DNA of 64,000 bases from Syntrophomonas sp. (GTDB taxonomy: Bacteria > Bacillota > Syntrophomonadia > Syntrophomonadales > Syntrophomonadaceae). The number at the start of each line of letters is the position of its first letter. Positions within the stretch are counted from its first letter, which is position 1. A program made the translations under genes and the position numbers. The stretch spans positions 26,413 through 90,412 of the forward strand of contig JAENZN010000017.1 of NCBI GenBank assembly GCA_016841245.1. Reading direction: 5' to 3'. The notes beneath the pieces were generated by a model. It did not search any database. It was not told the origin of the DNA and saw only the letters and a program-made list of their open reading frames with translations. Positions 19,660 to 28,356 of the stretch are shown here, in pieces.

Positions 19660-20671
19660 TAGCGAAAAGACAGCACTCATAATCGGCGGGGGACTAGCTG
19701 GTCTGGAAGCAGCCAATAAAATTGGCGGAGCGGGTTATAAGGCCATTCTGGTTGAAAAGGAAGAACAGCTGGGTGGTATTATGAAACAGCTGTACGGTAG
19801 TTTCCCGCGCTGGGATAACCCCCGGGAATTGGTTGATCAAAAAGTTAAAATGGCGCAAGAAAATCCGAATGTTACCATGAAAACAAACACCACAGTAAAA
19901 TCAGCTCACAAGAAAGACCAAACATTTGTGGTAGAACTGAGCAACAATGAACAGATGGAATTTGATGCAGTAGTTCTGGCTACTGGATTTGATTTTTATG
20001 ATGCCTCACAATATGGGGAATATGGGTATGGTGCATTCGATAATGTCTTAACTGCACTGGAATTTGAAGCAAAATTAAAGGAAATGGAATCCTGGGATAA
20101 AGAGGATCTTCCTCAGGTAGTAGCGTTTTTTAAATGCGTAGGTTCCCGTGATCGGTCCAAAGGCTATCCGTATTGTTCTAAAATATGCTGCATGTTTACT
20201 GCCAAAGAGGCGGGATTGATGAAAGATCTCAATCCGGATGCCAAATGTTTTGTGTTTTATATGGATTATCGGGCGGCAGGTAAGGAATATGAGGAATTTG
20301 CACGTTCAGTGATGGAAGATAAACATGTCCGTTATGTAAGAGGCCGTCCAGCCAAGGTGTTGCCGGAAAATGGAAAACTTATGGTGAGAGCGGAGGATAC
20401 CTTGATGGGTGTACCGGTAGAAGTAGCAGCCGATATGATCGTCTTGGCCAATGCTATGATACCGGCAGAAAGCACCATAGAGCTGGCGGGAATTTTTGGG
20501 GCCAAAATCGACCAGTACGGTTTCATTGATTATATCCCTGGGCATCCAACCCAAACGGGTGATAGAGTGTTTTTTGCCGGAGGCTGTGGATTCCCGGTAG
20601 AAAGTTTGGGTGCACAGTATCAGGGGGCAGCAGCGGCAGCGGATGTTATAGCCCTGTTCACTCAGGATTAG
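19652..20671 (+). CDS. hdrA: HdrA-like FAD/iron-sulfur protein (short form)
   Basis: FAD-binding core of HdrA. The N-terminal dinucleotide fold IIGGGLAGLEAANKIGGAGY and the cysteine segment CVGSRDRSKGYPYCSKICC (cluster ligands in HdrA) are present, with a C-terminal FAD motif GDRVFFAGGCG. At 339 residues it is about half the size of methanogen HdrA and lacks both its N-terminal iron-sulfur extension and the C-terminal ferredoxin domain. It therefore looks like an electron conduit rather than a full bifurcating unit; this is inference. Sits between two hdrC/hdrB sets. Confidence 0.88.
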   Translation: MNNSEKTALIIGGGLAGLEAANKIGGAGYKAILVEKEEQLGGIMKQLYGSFPRWDNPRELVDQKVKMAQENPNVTMKTNTTVKSAHKKDQTFVVELSNNEQMEFDAVVLATGFDFYDASQYGEYGYGAFDNVLTALEFEAKLKEMESWDKEDLPQVVAFFKCVGSRDRSKGYPYCSKICCMFTAKEAGLMKDLNPDAKCFVFYMDYRAAGKEYEEFARSVMEDKHVRYVRGRPAKVLPENGKLMVRAEDTLMGVPVEVAADMIVLANAMIPAESTIELAGIFGAKIDQYGFIDYIPGHPTQTGDRVFFAGGCGFPVESLGAQYQGAAAAADVIALFTQD

Positions 20672-20682
20672 GGGGCGAGTTA

Positions 20683-21264
20683 ATGCTTAATACTGCAGAC
20701 TTCTACCATGTTTTAAGAATAGATCAAACCAGTAACTCACTCCGGGAGGAAATTAAAGAACACTGCCACACGGATATTGAAATGTGTTTGGAGTGCGGCA
20801 AATGTTCTGGTGGATGTTCCAATGCTCATATATTTGATATTACTCCCAGGAAGATAATTCAATTAATAAAAGTCGGAGAAGAAGCAAAACTATTAAAAAT
20901 GGATGCATTATGGTCATGTGTAGCCTGCCAGTTATGTGTTGACCGGTGTCCGTCATCTATTAACATTCCCAGGATTATGGATTATTTACGAGAGAAAGCC
21001 TATAGTCAAGGCGTTCCTGCCAGCAGGCCCAATGTAGAACTTTTCCATGAACTTATGTTGAATAATATCAAGAGATTCGGTAGAGTGCCAGAAGCTTTGT
21101 TAAGTGTAGAGTTCAACATCAGGTCCAAACAGTATACCAAAGATGCTGAGATGGGGATGAAGATGTTTTTTAAAGGCAAACTAAATCCAATCCCTGCCCG
21201 AATCAAAAATATCAAGCAGGTACAGCGTATGTTTCGGGATATACCAGCGCAGAGGGAGGGATAA
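20683..21264 (+). CDS. hdrC: HdrC-like ferredoxin-type subunit (second copy)
   Basis: 193-residue protein with two [4Fe-4S] motifs, CLECGKCSGGCS and CVACQLCVDRCP, characteristic of HdrC. Starts 11 bases after hdrA and overlaps hdrB by one base, so it is co-translated with both. Divergent from the first HdrC copy, which suggests two distinct HdrCB half-complexes around one HdrA. Confidence 0.9.
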   Translation: MLNTADFYHVLRIDQTSNSLREEIKEHCHTDIEMCLECGKCSGGCSNAHIFDITPRKIIQLIKVGEEAKLLKMDALWSCVACQLCVDRCPSSINIPRIMDYLREKAYSQGVPASRPNVELFHELMLNNIKRFGRVPEALLSVEFNIRSKQYTKDAEMGMKMFFKGKLNPIPARIKNIKQVQRMFRDIPAQREG

Positions 21265-22139
21265 TGATGAATGTAGCATATTATCCCGGGTGTTCACTGC
21301 ATGGACTAGCTAAAGAATACGGCATCTCGGTTGAAGTAGCATGCAAACACCTGGGTATAAATTTAAAGGAAATTGAAGACTGGAACTGCTGTGGGGCCAC
21401 TGCTGCCCATAGTCTGAATCATGAACTGACCATAAGCCTTAGTGCGCGCAACCTGGCTATTGCCAGGGATATGAAGATGAATAAAGTGCTGGCACCCTGT
21501 GCGGGATGCTTCAGCCGACTAAAAGGTGCTTCTTATGAACTTAGAAATAATAAGGCTTTGGCCGCTGAAGTAGGCGAGATTATTCAGGCTGAACCACCAG
21601 TAGAACCGGAGGTTAATAATTTACTGCAGTTTATTATGGAAGAACAGGGAATAGATGCTTTAAGGGCCAAGGTCGTAAAGCCCTTGCAGGGCTTAAAACT
21701 AGCGGCTTATTATGGCTGTTTACTGACCAGGCCCAAAGAAGTAGTGCAGTTTGATGATCCTGAACAGCCGGTATCCATGGATCTAATTCTTCAAGCTCTG
21801 GGGGCGGAGCCTGTAGTATGGGCTCATAAGGCAGAGTGTTGTGGTGGTGGATACGCGGCCAGCGATACCGATATAGTTATAGATTTGAGCGGGCAGATTC
21901 TGGAATCCGCCCAGATAGCAGGAGCGGATGCGATTGTGGTGGCCTGCCCCATGTGTGGTGTAAACCTGGATACCAGACAAGAGGCTATTGCAGCCAAGAA
22001 AGGTAAAAAATATGATTTGCCGATAATATATCTTACCCAGTTAATGGGGATAGCCTTTGGGTATTCACCTGCGCAGTTGGGGCTTAAGCGACATCTCAAT
22101 AGTCCCTTCCCCTTGCTGCAGAGTAAAGGGCTGTTATAG
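21264..22139 (+). CDS. hdrB: HdrB-like subunit (second copy, canonical CCG)
   Basis: 291-residue HdrB with intact cysteine sets: YYPGCSLHG / NCCGATAAH / PCAGCFSRL and YYGCLL / ECCGGGYA / ACPMCGVNL. In methanogens this subunit reduces CoM-S-S-CoB; the bacterial acceptor here is unknown. Overlaps hdrC by one base (ATG inside the TAA region). The gap to the CoA-transferase is 264 bases. Confidence 0.92.
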   Translation: MMNVAYYPGCSLHGLAKEYGISVEVACKHLGINLKEIEDWNCCGATAAHSLNHELTISLSARNLAIARDMKMNKVLAPCAGCFSRLKGASYELRNNKALAAEVGEIIQAEPPVEPEVNNLLQFIMEEQGIDALRAKVVKPLQGLKLAAYYGCLLTRPKEVVQFDDPEQPVSMDLILQALGAEPVVWAHKAECCGGGYAASDTDIVIDLSGQILESAQIAGADAIVVACPMCGVNLDTRQEAIAAKKGKKYDLPIIYLTQLMGIAFGYSPAQLGLKRHLNSPFPLLQSKGLL

Positions 22140-22260
22140 GAAAATGGGCAAATTATTATGAAAGTGTGGAAAAAATCCAGGTAGATTTATATAAGTGTGT
22201 TCAATGTAAACCTGATGTAATTTGTTGAATTCTAATGGTAAGAATGACCTGCATAACAAA

Positions 22261-22284
22261 GGAGGTGAAAAAATGACTGACTAA
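22261..22284 (+). other. Ribosome site with a three-codon reading frame (MTD-stop)
   Basis: GGAGGTG (22261-22267) precedes ATG at 22273, but the frame stops after three codons. Probably a remnant of a lost gene start or a minimal leader in the CoA-transferase 5' region. No other gene is seen between 22140 and 22403. Confidence 0.3.
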
Positions 22285-22403
22285 TCATTACCTGAATTAG
22301 CCAGTCCAATACAAACCACATTATCATTATATTCTTTTAGAGAAAAAGATAAAAACTATTACCCAAAAAAAATACCAGCCAAGTTAAAAAGGAGGGAAAG
22401 TCT

Positions 22404-23387
22404 TTGAACAAAAGCAAGCTTATCACCATGAAAGAAGCTGTTGAAAAATACACCTACGACGGCATGTACTTTGGGCATGGCGGATCACTGCCGGTAGGGT
22501 CTGATTGTGTATCATTCTTTAGAGAAATGGTCAAAGCCGGAATAAAGGATATTGACTGTGCATCAGGCTGTAATACCCAGGGAACCAACCTGTTGGCCGC
22601 AGTAGGCGGAATTAAACGGATAGAACTTGGATTTTCAGGATTAGAAGTATATGGTTTTGCTAATGGATTAAAAAGGGCAGTTGAAACCGGGAAAACCATT
22701 CTCGAAGACTATTCGAACGGTGCTATGCCCATCCGGATGATGGCGGGAGCATTGAACTGGCCGTTTGTACCTACATTTATGAATACCGGTTGCGATCAGC
22801 AGTGGGCATCAGCAGATGATCCCGAAAACTACCCCAACACTAAAAAAATACCCGAAATCACCGACCCATTCACCGGGAAAACATGTGGAGCATTCACTCC
22901 GATAAAACCTGATGTAGCAGCAATCCATGTAACTATGGCGGATATTTACGGTAATGCTATCATGCTGGGTACCGAATGGAACCGCTTTGAATTATCCCGC
23001 TGCTCCAAGAAGGTAATTCTTGTTGCTGACAAAATAGTGGACACCGGTGTTATGAGGCAGTATCCCAACCTGGTTAGAATTCCTTATATAGTGACTGATG
23101 CGGTCGTATACGCTCCATATGGGGTATGGCCTGCATGCTCCACTGGTCTTTATGACAGCGATGAAGAACACATGTTCTACATGAACAAGATGCTCAAGAC
23201 TGAGGAAGGCACCAATGAATATCTCGAAAAATTCGGCCAATATGGTGATGTCTGGGATTATGTAAACATGATCGGCCAGGAAAGAATCGACAAGATAACT
23301 AATACTGATACTGCGTTCTTGATGGATCCGTACAGACAATGGATTAAGACTGATGCGGAAATCAAGGAACTCTTGGAAAGGAGGTAA
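22404..23387 (+). CDS. Class I CoA-transferase, alpha subunit (glutaconate CoA-transferase-like)
   Basis: Alpha subunit of a two-subunit CoA-transferase that moves CoA between acyl-CoA and a free acid. The GctA-type fold is recognised from GHGGSLPVGSDC, ELGFSGLEVYG and PDVAAIHVTMADIYGNA. The 327-residue length matches GctA. The substrate cannot be read from sequence; glutaconate, butyrate or another short acid is possible. TTG start after AAAAAGGAGGG. The beta subunit follows 4 bases downstream. Confidence 0.88.
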   Translation: MNKSKLITMKEAVEKYTYDGMYFGHGGSLPVGSDCVSFFREMVKAGIKDIDCASGCNTQGTNLLAAVGGIKRIELGFSGLEVYGFANGLKRAVETGKTILEDYSNGAMPIRMMAGALNWPFVPTFMNTGCDQQWASADDPENYPNTKKIPEITDPFTGKTCGAFTPIKPDVAAIHVTMADIYGNAIMLGTEWNRFELSRCSKKVILVADKIVDTGVMRQYPNLVRIPYIVTDAVVYAPYGVWPACSTGLYDSDEEHMFYMNKMLKTEEGTNEYLEKFGQYGDVWDYVNMIGQERIDKITNTDTAFLMDPYRQWIKTDAEIKELLERR

Positions 23388-23391
23388 GACC

Positions 23392-24189
23392 ATGGATTAT
23401 ACAAGACAAGAAATGATGGCAATTGCAACCGGTAGGGAATTTAAAGACGGTGAACTGGCAATATTCGGGGTTGGCCTCAGTATGCTGGCAGGATTCTTTG
23501 CCCAGAAAAATCATGCTCCGAATCTGATGGCATTTACTGAAGGCGGAGTTTATGGATCCACTCCAGTAGGCGGACTGCCCTGGGGGATAGAGGATAACCG
23601 GATATCTGCTAATGCGGTCAGCTTTACCAATGGTATTGACGCGCTGGGATTCCTGGTGGCCTCGGGAAGAGTTGACAATGCGGTTATCGGTGCTGCTGAA
23701 GTTGATAAATACGGTAATGTTAACACCACCGGCATATGGGCGGAAGGCACCGATCCATGGAAGGTCGGTAAATATACACTTCCCAGAGTAAGGTTGAACG
23801 GTTCCGGCGGTGCTAATGAGATTGCTACCGGTGCCAAGAAATACCTGCTTATGGTTACTCATGAGAGAAAGAGATTTAATGAAAAAGTATCTTATATTTC
23901 CTCACCAGGATACCTGGATGGTGGGAATGCTCGTGACAAATATGGATTTCCAGGAGGAGGACCTTCTGCAATGATTACCACTCTGGGAATTCTCAGACCG
24001 GACCCGGTTACTAAAGAGTTTATTCTCACCGGTTATTATCCTTTCTCATCTATAGAGGAAGTTAAAGAAAATACTGGCTGGGATCTCAAAGTAGCCCCGG
24101 ATGCGCAAGTCATTCCTGAGCCTACGGAAAAGGAACTGGAGAACCTCAGAGCAGTAGACGTAACTGGTTCACTTAGAAAAAAGAAATAG
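23392..24189 (+). CDS. Class I CoA-transferase, beta subunit (glutaconate CoA-transferase-like)
   Basis: Beta subunit holding the catalytic glutamate. AFTEGGVYG places Glu50 at the position of the ENG/ESG motif in GctB. The C-terminus ends in the family tail PTEKELENLRAVD. About 265 residues from ATG 23392, chosen for AAGGAGGTAAGACC. Together with the alpha subunit it should form a heterotetramer or larger complex, and would supply or recycle CoA for the acid handled by this cluster. Confidence 0.88.
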   Translation: MDYTRQEMMAIATGREFKDGELAIFGVGLSMLAGFFAQKNHAPNLMAFTEGGVYGSTPVGGLPWGIEDNRISANAVSFTNGIDALGFLVASGRVDNAVIGAAEVDKYGNVNTTGIWAEGTDPWKVGKYTLPRVRLNGSGGANEIATGAKKYLLMVTHERKRFNEKVSYISSPGYLDGGNARDKYGFPGGGPSAMITTLGILRPDPVTKEFILTGYYPFSSIEEVKENTGWDLKVAPDAQVIPEPTEKELENLRAVDVTGSLRKKK

Positions 24190-24490
24190 TATTTTTGATT
24201 AAGGTATCGTCAGGGGAGTAAAGCATGTATATAGGCTGTATATGTCTATTAAACATGCTTTACATAATTACTCTTGGGGTGGCAAATGGGTGCTAAGGTT
24301 TCCCCGTTTTTATTTAGCAAGATAAGTTCTTATTGTCACAATCAAAGGAAATAGTAAAGGAGGGGAGACGGAGGGTAGGATGCAATCGTATTGAGTCGTG
24401 AAATGGTTAAGCTTGGTAAAAATAATCTTAATCTAATTTCTCATTATTAATACACAAAAGTCTAACTTTATTAGTAGAGGAGGAAATGAG
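24190..24490 (+). other. Intergenic leader of the transporter: 11-bp dyad and possible 23-residue peptide
   Basis: GTAAAGCATGT (24218-24228) and its exact complement (24253-24263) form a stem. Overlapping it, ATG 24225 behind GGGGAG (24213-24218) opens a 23-codon hydrophobic frame ending at 24296 (starts MYIGCICLLNML). A transcription-attenuation or translational leader is possible. A second AAAGGAGGGGAGACGGAGGG stretch near 24356-24376 has no obvious frame. Nothing else is seen. Confidence 0.35.
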
Positions 24491-26143
24491 TTGACTACTA
24501 CATCACTAACACTCATAGGGCTAGCAATATGGATACTGGGATTTTTTACCATTGCCGGTTATCTGCAAAAAGTATATTTTAAATACAAACCAGGCCGGCC
24601 AGTTCCGGCAATTGAACTACGGGATGACGTGGATTTTTACCCAGCCAATCCGATAACCCTGTTTGGTGACCACTGGGCATCAATAGCCGGCGGATCACCT
24701 TTGGCTGGTGGTGCAACTGGTGTAATGTGGGGTTGGTTACCCGCTTTCTTGTATATTACCGTGGGTAACATATTCTTAGGTTCACCCCATGACTATGCTA
24801 CTATGCATTTATCTATGCGGAAGCAAGGGATGACCATCGGGGGTCTTATAACGGAGCTAATCAGTACCAGGTCCGGAAAGATGGGCGTAGTTCTAGGTTG
24901 GTTGACTATTTCGGCGTTTGTGGCAGTTTTCCTAAGCTCGTTAGCTAATCTTTTCGAAGCCACACCGGAATTGACTCTTCCAACAATTGCCTTCACGGTC
25001 AGCGGGGTTATCATGGGCTTTCTGATTTATAAAGCTGGCTGGCCGGTTATGAGGGCTACTATCCTTGGAATAATTATCGTGGCTGCGGCTGTATATTATG
25101 GCCTGCAATACCCGATACACTTATCGCATAACGTATGGTTTGCCATTTTTGTAATTTATCCGATAATATCGGCCTCCATACCGGCTTGGATGTTAGTCGA
25201 ACCCAGAAACTTCCTGAATTTCGTCTTCATGTGCGTGGGTGCGTTGGTACTATTGGTAGGTTGTGTTGCTGGCAATCTTCCCATTCTATTGCCCAGTGTT
25301 ATCGCTAACACCCCAAAGGGGCCTCTATGGCCGATGTTGTTCCTGACTATATCATGCGGTGCTTTGACCGGGATGCATTCATTCTGGACTACGGGATATA
25401 CCTCCAGAAGAATACCTGATGAAAAATTTGTACGCCTCATAGGCTATGGCGGAGAAGTATTGGAAGGACTGACGGCATTCGTAGCTTTAGCTTCTGCTGC
25501 AGTCTTGCCTTTGGCTGTCTATACGGAAGTTATCGGCAATGGGTGGATATTTATCCTCCAGAGCGGGTATGCACAAATTGCCGGAAATGTATTCACGTTT
25601 ATTTCCCATGACGCTTGGTTAGTCTGGGGCGGATTGCTCGGTAGCATATTCATGATAACAACCCTGGAATCCGGTGGTAGAAATATGAGAGTATTCTTGA
25701 TGGAACTTTACACCATGGCGACTAAAAAACCGATTGGCCCTGCAGCGCAGACCCCTGCCAAGTGGGGAGCAGCAACAATTTCCCTGGCGTGGTGCGGAGC
25801 ATTGGCACTGTCCGGTGCTTGGTTCTATATATGGGTACTTTTCCCTGCCCTTTCTAGTCTTCTGGCAGTAATGTCCTTTATGACGATTATCATTTGGCTG
25901 AAGCTAGTTAGCAGACCTACCGGGTACTTTTGGTTTGCATTAATCTTTACCACAGTTGTCATAGCAATACCGGGAGCGTGTTACCTTAGCTGGACCTATA
26001 TAGTTCAAGGAATGTATCATTTGGCTTGGATACCTTTGCTTGCCATTGTTCTGACCGCATTCTTCTATCTGGACTTCTTTAAGAAGAAAAATGCCATTAC
26101 GGATAAAGACATCGCTTTGGCTACCGCTGAGGAAGACGCGTAA
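24491..26143 (+). CDS. CstA-family carbon-starvation transporter
   Basis: Polytopic inner-membrane protein of 550 residues, many hydrophobic spans, with the family segment FGDHWASIAGGSPLAGGATG near residues 58-77 and GALTGMHSFWTTGYTSR mid-protein. CstA and BtsT relatives take up pyruvate or peptides with protons. Next to a CoA-transferase it could import the organic acid that is activated here; this is inference. TTG 24491 follows GAGGAGGAAATGAG. Last gene of the cluster. Confidence 0.85.
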   Translation: MTTTSLTLIGLAIWILGFFTIAGYLQKVYFKYKPGRPVPAIELRDDVDFYPANPITLFGDHWASIAGGSPLAGGATGVMWGWLPAFLYITVGNIFLGSPHDYATMHLSMRKQGMTIGGLITELISTRSGKMGVVLGWLTISAFVAVFLSSLANLFEATPELTLPTIAFTVSGVIMGFLIYKAGWPVMRATILGIIIVAAAVYYGLQYPIHLSHNVWFAIFVIYPIISASIPAWMLVEPRNFLNFVFMCVGALVLLVGCVAGNLPILLPSVIANTPKGPLWPMLFLTISCGALTGMHSFWTTGYTSRRIPDEKFVRLIGYGGEVLEGLTAFVALASAAVLPLAVYTEVIGNGWIFILQSGYAQIAGNVFTFISHDAWLVWGGLLGSIFMITTLESGGRNMRVFLMELYTMATKKPIGPAAQTPAKWGAATISLAWCGALALSGAWFYIWVLFPALSSLLAVMSFMTIIIWLKLVSRPTGYFWFALIFTTVVIAIPGACYLSWTYIVQGMYHLAWIPLLAIVLTAFFYLDFFKKKNAITDKDIALATAEEDA

Positions 26144-26210
26144 TAAGTAGGAAACTTTAAAATACTAAAGAGCAGTTATTATATCGAAACAAGTAATACC
26201 AAGAGGGGTT

Positions 26211-26240
26211 GGCCGGGAGAAGAAGACTTCTTCCGGCCGG
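26211..26240 (+). terminator. Imperfect hairpin after the transporter gene
   Basis: GGCCGGGAGAAG and CTTCTTCCGGCC form a GC-rich stem 70 bases after the transporter stop. No clear T-run follows, so termination is likely but not certain. Confidence 0.5.
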
Positions 26241-26279
26241 AACCACATATACACATGGAGATAGAGAACGTTCACTAAT

Positions 26280-26309
26280 TTGGCAAGTATGTACCATAGT
26301 TGCTATAAT
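26280..26309 (+). promoter_or_regulatory. Sigma-A promoter before the winged-helix/M50 pair, with structured leader
   Basis: TTGGCA (26280-26285), 18 bases, TATAAT (26304-26309). The ~140-base leader that follows (26320-26370) contains nested complementary pairs (CTGGC/GCCAG, GGCAC/GTGCC) and may fold into a regulatory structure; no known riboswitch class is recognised. Confidence 0.55.
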
Positions 26310-26455
26310 GTAATTAGGCTGGCACTCGGTACGGCTGTTGCTGTGCCGATAAGAAGCCAGCTGGAAAGATGGGTGACCAAACCCAGGAAGATATAGCCTT
26401 CTTCGTTGCGTTTAAGGCTTTAGTTGTAATAATAAAATGGAGGTGCTTTTATAAT

Positions 26456-26716
26456 ATGGGAAATCAAGAATTAACATTGGTTAAGAGACTTTATCTGGAC
26501 TCTCTAAAGGATGGTGCTAAAGAATCGGGTGAACTGACCAGCCTAGTGCGCGACAAACTTACTGAAATGAAAGGTGGTAATAATCCGGTTGGTGCAACGG
26601 CAAGATCCCAGGCAGTGTTGGATGAACTCGTAAAGGATGGCTATATTGTTGTAGTATCGAAGAAGCTGTTCGGAGGCAAAAAATACGACATAACAGACAA
26701 AGGCAGAAATGCATAA
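26456..26716 (+). CDS. Small winged-helix-like protein of unknown function
   Basis: 86 residues from ATG 26456, preceded by GGAGGTG. The pattern (helix, ARSQAVLDELVKDGYIVVV, then KKYDITDKGR) resembles a winged-helix DNA-binding or adaptor domain, with the wing near the C-terminus. Overlaps the membrane-protease gene by 8 bases, so the two are probably made together and may work as sensor and effector. Family not recognised. Confidence 0.65.
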   Translation: MGNQELTLVKRLYLDSLKDGAKESGELTSLVRDKLTEMKGGNNPVGATARSQAVLDELVKDGYIVVVSKKLFGGKKYDITDKGRNA

Positions 26717-27662
26717 TCCGGAATTAACTGGCCTATACAAACAATTGTCCAAGCTGGAAAAAAATTTAGATAGGATTCAGGCGTTTCAAGACAAGGGGTG
26801 TGCAGTAGAAAGCTCGGTTGGCGAGGCATACCTGGAACTTAGGGACACGGGAGCCTATCTTAAAAGAGTCCAAGAGGTAAAGAATACAAAACTAGACGAA
26901 GAATTGGCAGAAATAGCTGAGAAGTATCAAAATCTACAAGTGAAATTTCAATCTATTGCAGATGAAGTTAATGTGCATGACCAAGGTATGGTCATGGCAA
27001 GCAGTAACACTATTCCTGATTTCTTTTACCGTATTACTAGTCGCAATCGAGCAATGTGGAAATTTTATGAAATAATAGCCACTGTTTTTGGGGTGGGAAT
27101 GATCGGGTTCACTTTATTAAGTATTACCTATTACCTTATCGTTGGGAACATTCCATTTAGTCAATTTACCGATGGAGTAATATCGGGAATAAATGCTTTG
27201 ATATTTGTGATTGGTATTGTTCTAGGATTGTGCGTGCATGAATTTGCTCACGCTATTGTTCTGGCTAATAACGGGATCAGAATCAAGCGTATCGGTACCA
27301 TGGCCGGCTCCATGGTAGGTGGGTTTGTAGAAGCTGACGAGATTACTTTTATGCAAGCAGAACCAGTAGTACACTTAAGGTTTAACGCGTCTAGCATCGG
27401 AACTAATGCCATGGTGGCCGTAGTGTTGGTTTTGGTTGGACTTTTAGCATCTTCCCAGCTGTTATTATTTCTGGCATTGGGTAATTTGTTTTTTGGCTTT
27501 ATTAACTCCTTTCCCATTAGTCCGCTGGATGGCGGATGGGTATACGAGGATTTAATCAAATTGTATCTTGATAGCAAAATAGTAAAGGGGATTTTTACCT
27601 CAGTACCATTTGGTTTTTTTATACTATGGATTATTCTTTTTATACGTAATGCTCTCTTATAG
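26709..27662 (+). CDS. Site-2-protease-like membrane metalloprotease (M50) with N-terminal coiled coil
   Basis: 317 residues. Residues ~1-95 form a charged, predicted coiled coil. Membrane spans follow, with HEFAH at 177-181 (zinc ligands and catalytic Glu) and a second motif NSFPISPLDGGW with Asp274 as third ligand. This is the M50 arrangement for intramembrane cleavage, usually of anti-sigma factors or membrane-bound regulators. The partner 86-residue protein upstream overlaps its start. No substrate is evident nearby. All active-site residues are intact. Confidence 0.8.
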   Translation: MHNPELTGLYKQLSKLEKNLDRIQAFQDKGCAVESSVGEAYLELRDTGAYLKRVQEVKNTKLDEELAEIAEKYQNLQVKFQSIADEVNVHDQGMVMASSNTIPDFFYRITSRNRAMWKFYEIIATVFGVGMIGFTLLSITYYLIVGNIPFSQFTDGVISGINALIFVIGIVLGLCVHEFAHAIVLANNGIRIKRIGTMAGSMVGGFVEADEITFMQAEPVVHLRFNASSIGTNAMVAVVLVLVGLLASSQLLLFLALGNLFFGFINSFPISPLDGGWVYEDLIKLYLDSKIVKGIFTSVPFGFFILWIILFIRNALL

Positions 27663-28347
27663 TATTCAATGGTTGTTGGTCATTTATAACTAATTTAAGG
27701 GGTATTAATCAAACAAATAAGGCTGCTGTAATTCTTCGAGTAGGATCGATGAATTCCGAATATTGGTTCGGATAAGCGGGCATACGCAACGTGAAGGTTT
27801 CTTTTTGACAAGTCTTTATTAATTGATATCATCTGTAATTTAGCAAGGATGTTTGGAACTTTTATAGTGCGGTTTGACTTGCGGGGAGCCAAAGAAGGAA
27901 GGCCAGCAGCAATTAACCAAAATGATAGCTCATAGGGATATTGACTGTCATGGATATTTTTGTTTTCCCATAAAGGTTGAGATTATGGGATTTCAATTAT
28001 AGGCCATTTTAATTTAGATTAATGATACGATTATTTTGATAAACACCCGCCGCAAACTCATAATTTTTTGAGTTAGGCGGGTGTATTATCCAGAGACAAT
28101 AAGTATAGCTTTAAATTGGTTTTGTGATCATATAATATGGTTAAATTACTGGAGCTCAATTTGAAGTAAATAATGGATGAAAGGGTTGATAAACTGTTTG
28201 CAGGAAATACAGTTATTAATTTGCAAAACTTTAGTATATTAACGCATCAAAGAATAGAAAATAATAAAAGGATATTGAAAATATTGGGATATGGAACAAG
28301 CTTGATAAGAGATATAAAAATAATAAATAGTTAATTTATTTGAGGAG
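27663..28347. other. Gene-free stretch with degenerate sequence
   Basis: No supported gene. Short open frames on either strand (for example 27695-27892 minus) have no ribosome site and no family resemblance. The only structure is the strong hairpin at 28043-28084. Confidence 0.5.
28043..28084. terminator. Strong symmetric hairpin
   Basis: ACACCCGCC (28043-28051) pairs with GGCGGGTGT (28076-28084), and an inner AACTCA/TGAGTT pair extends the stem. T-rich bases lie in the loop rather than after it, so it is a possible bidirectional terminator. Confidence 0.5.
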
Positions 28348-28356
28348 TTGATTTAT

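Noticed and set aside
24278..24296. Possible sigma-54 promoter (TGGCAAATGGGTGC) before the CstA-type gene
   Set aside because: GG and GC are separated by 9 bases instead of 10, and the TT before GC is missing.
26325..26345. TGGCAC with downstream GG as a -24/-12 promoter
   Set aside because: The -24 half is perfect but no GC occurs at the -12 position; a standard sigma-A promoter lies just upstream.
27695..27892. 65-codon minus-strand frame as a gene
   Set aside because: No ribosome site, low-complexity basic composition and no recognisable motif.
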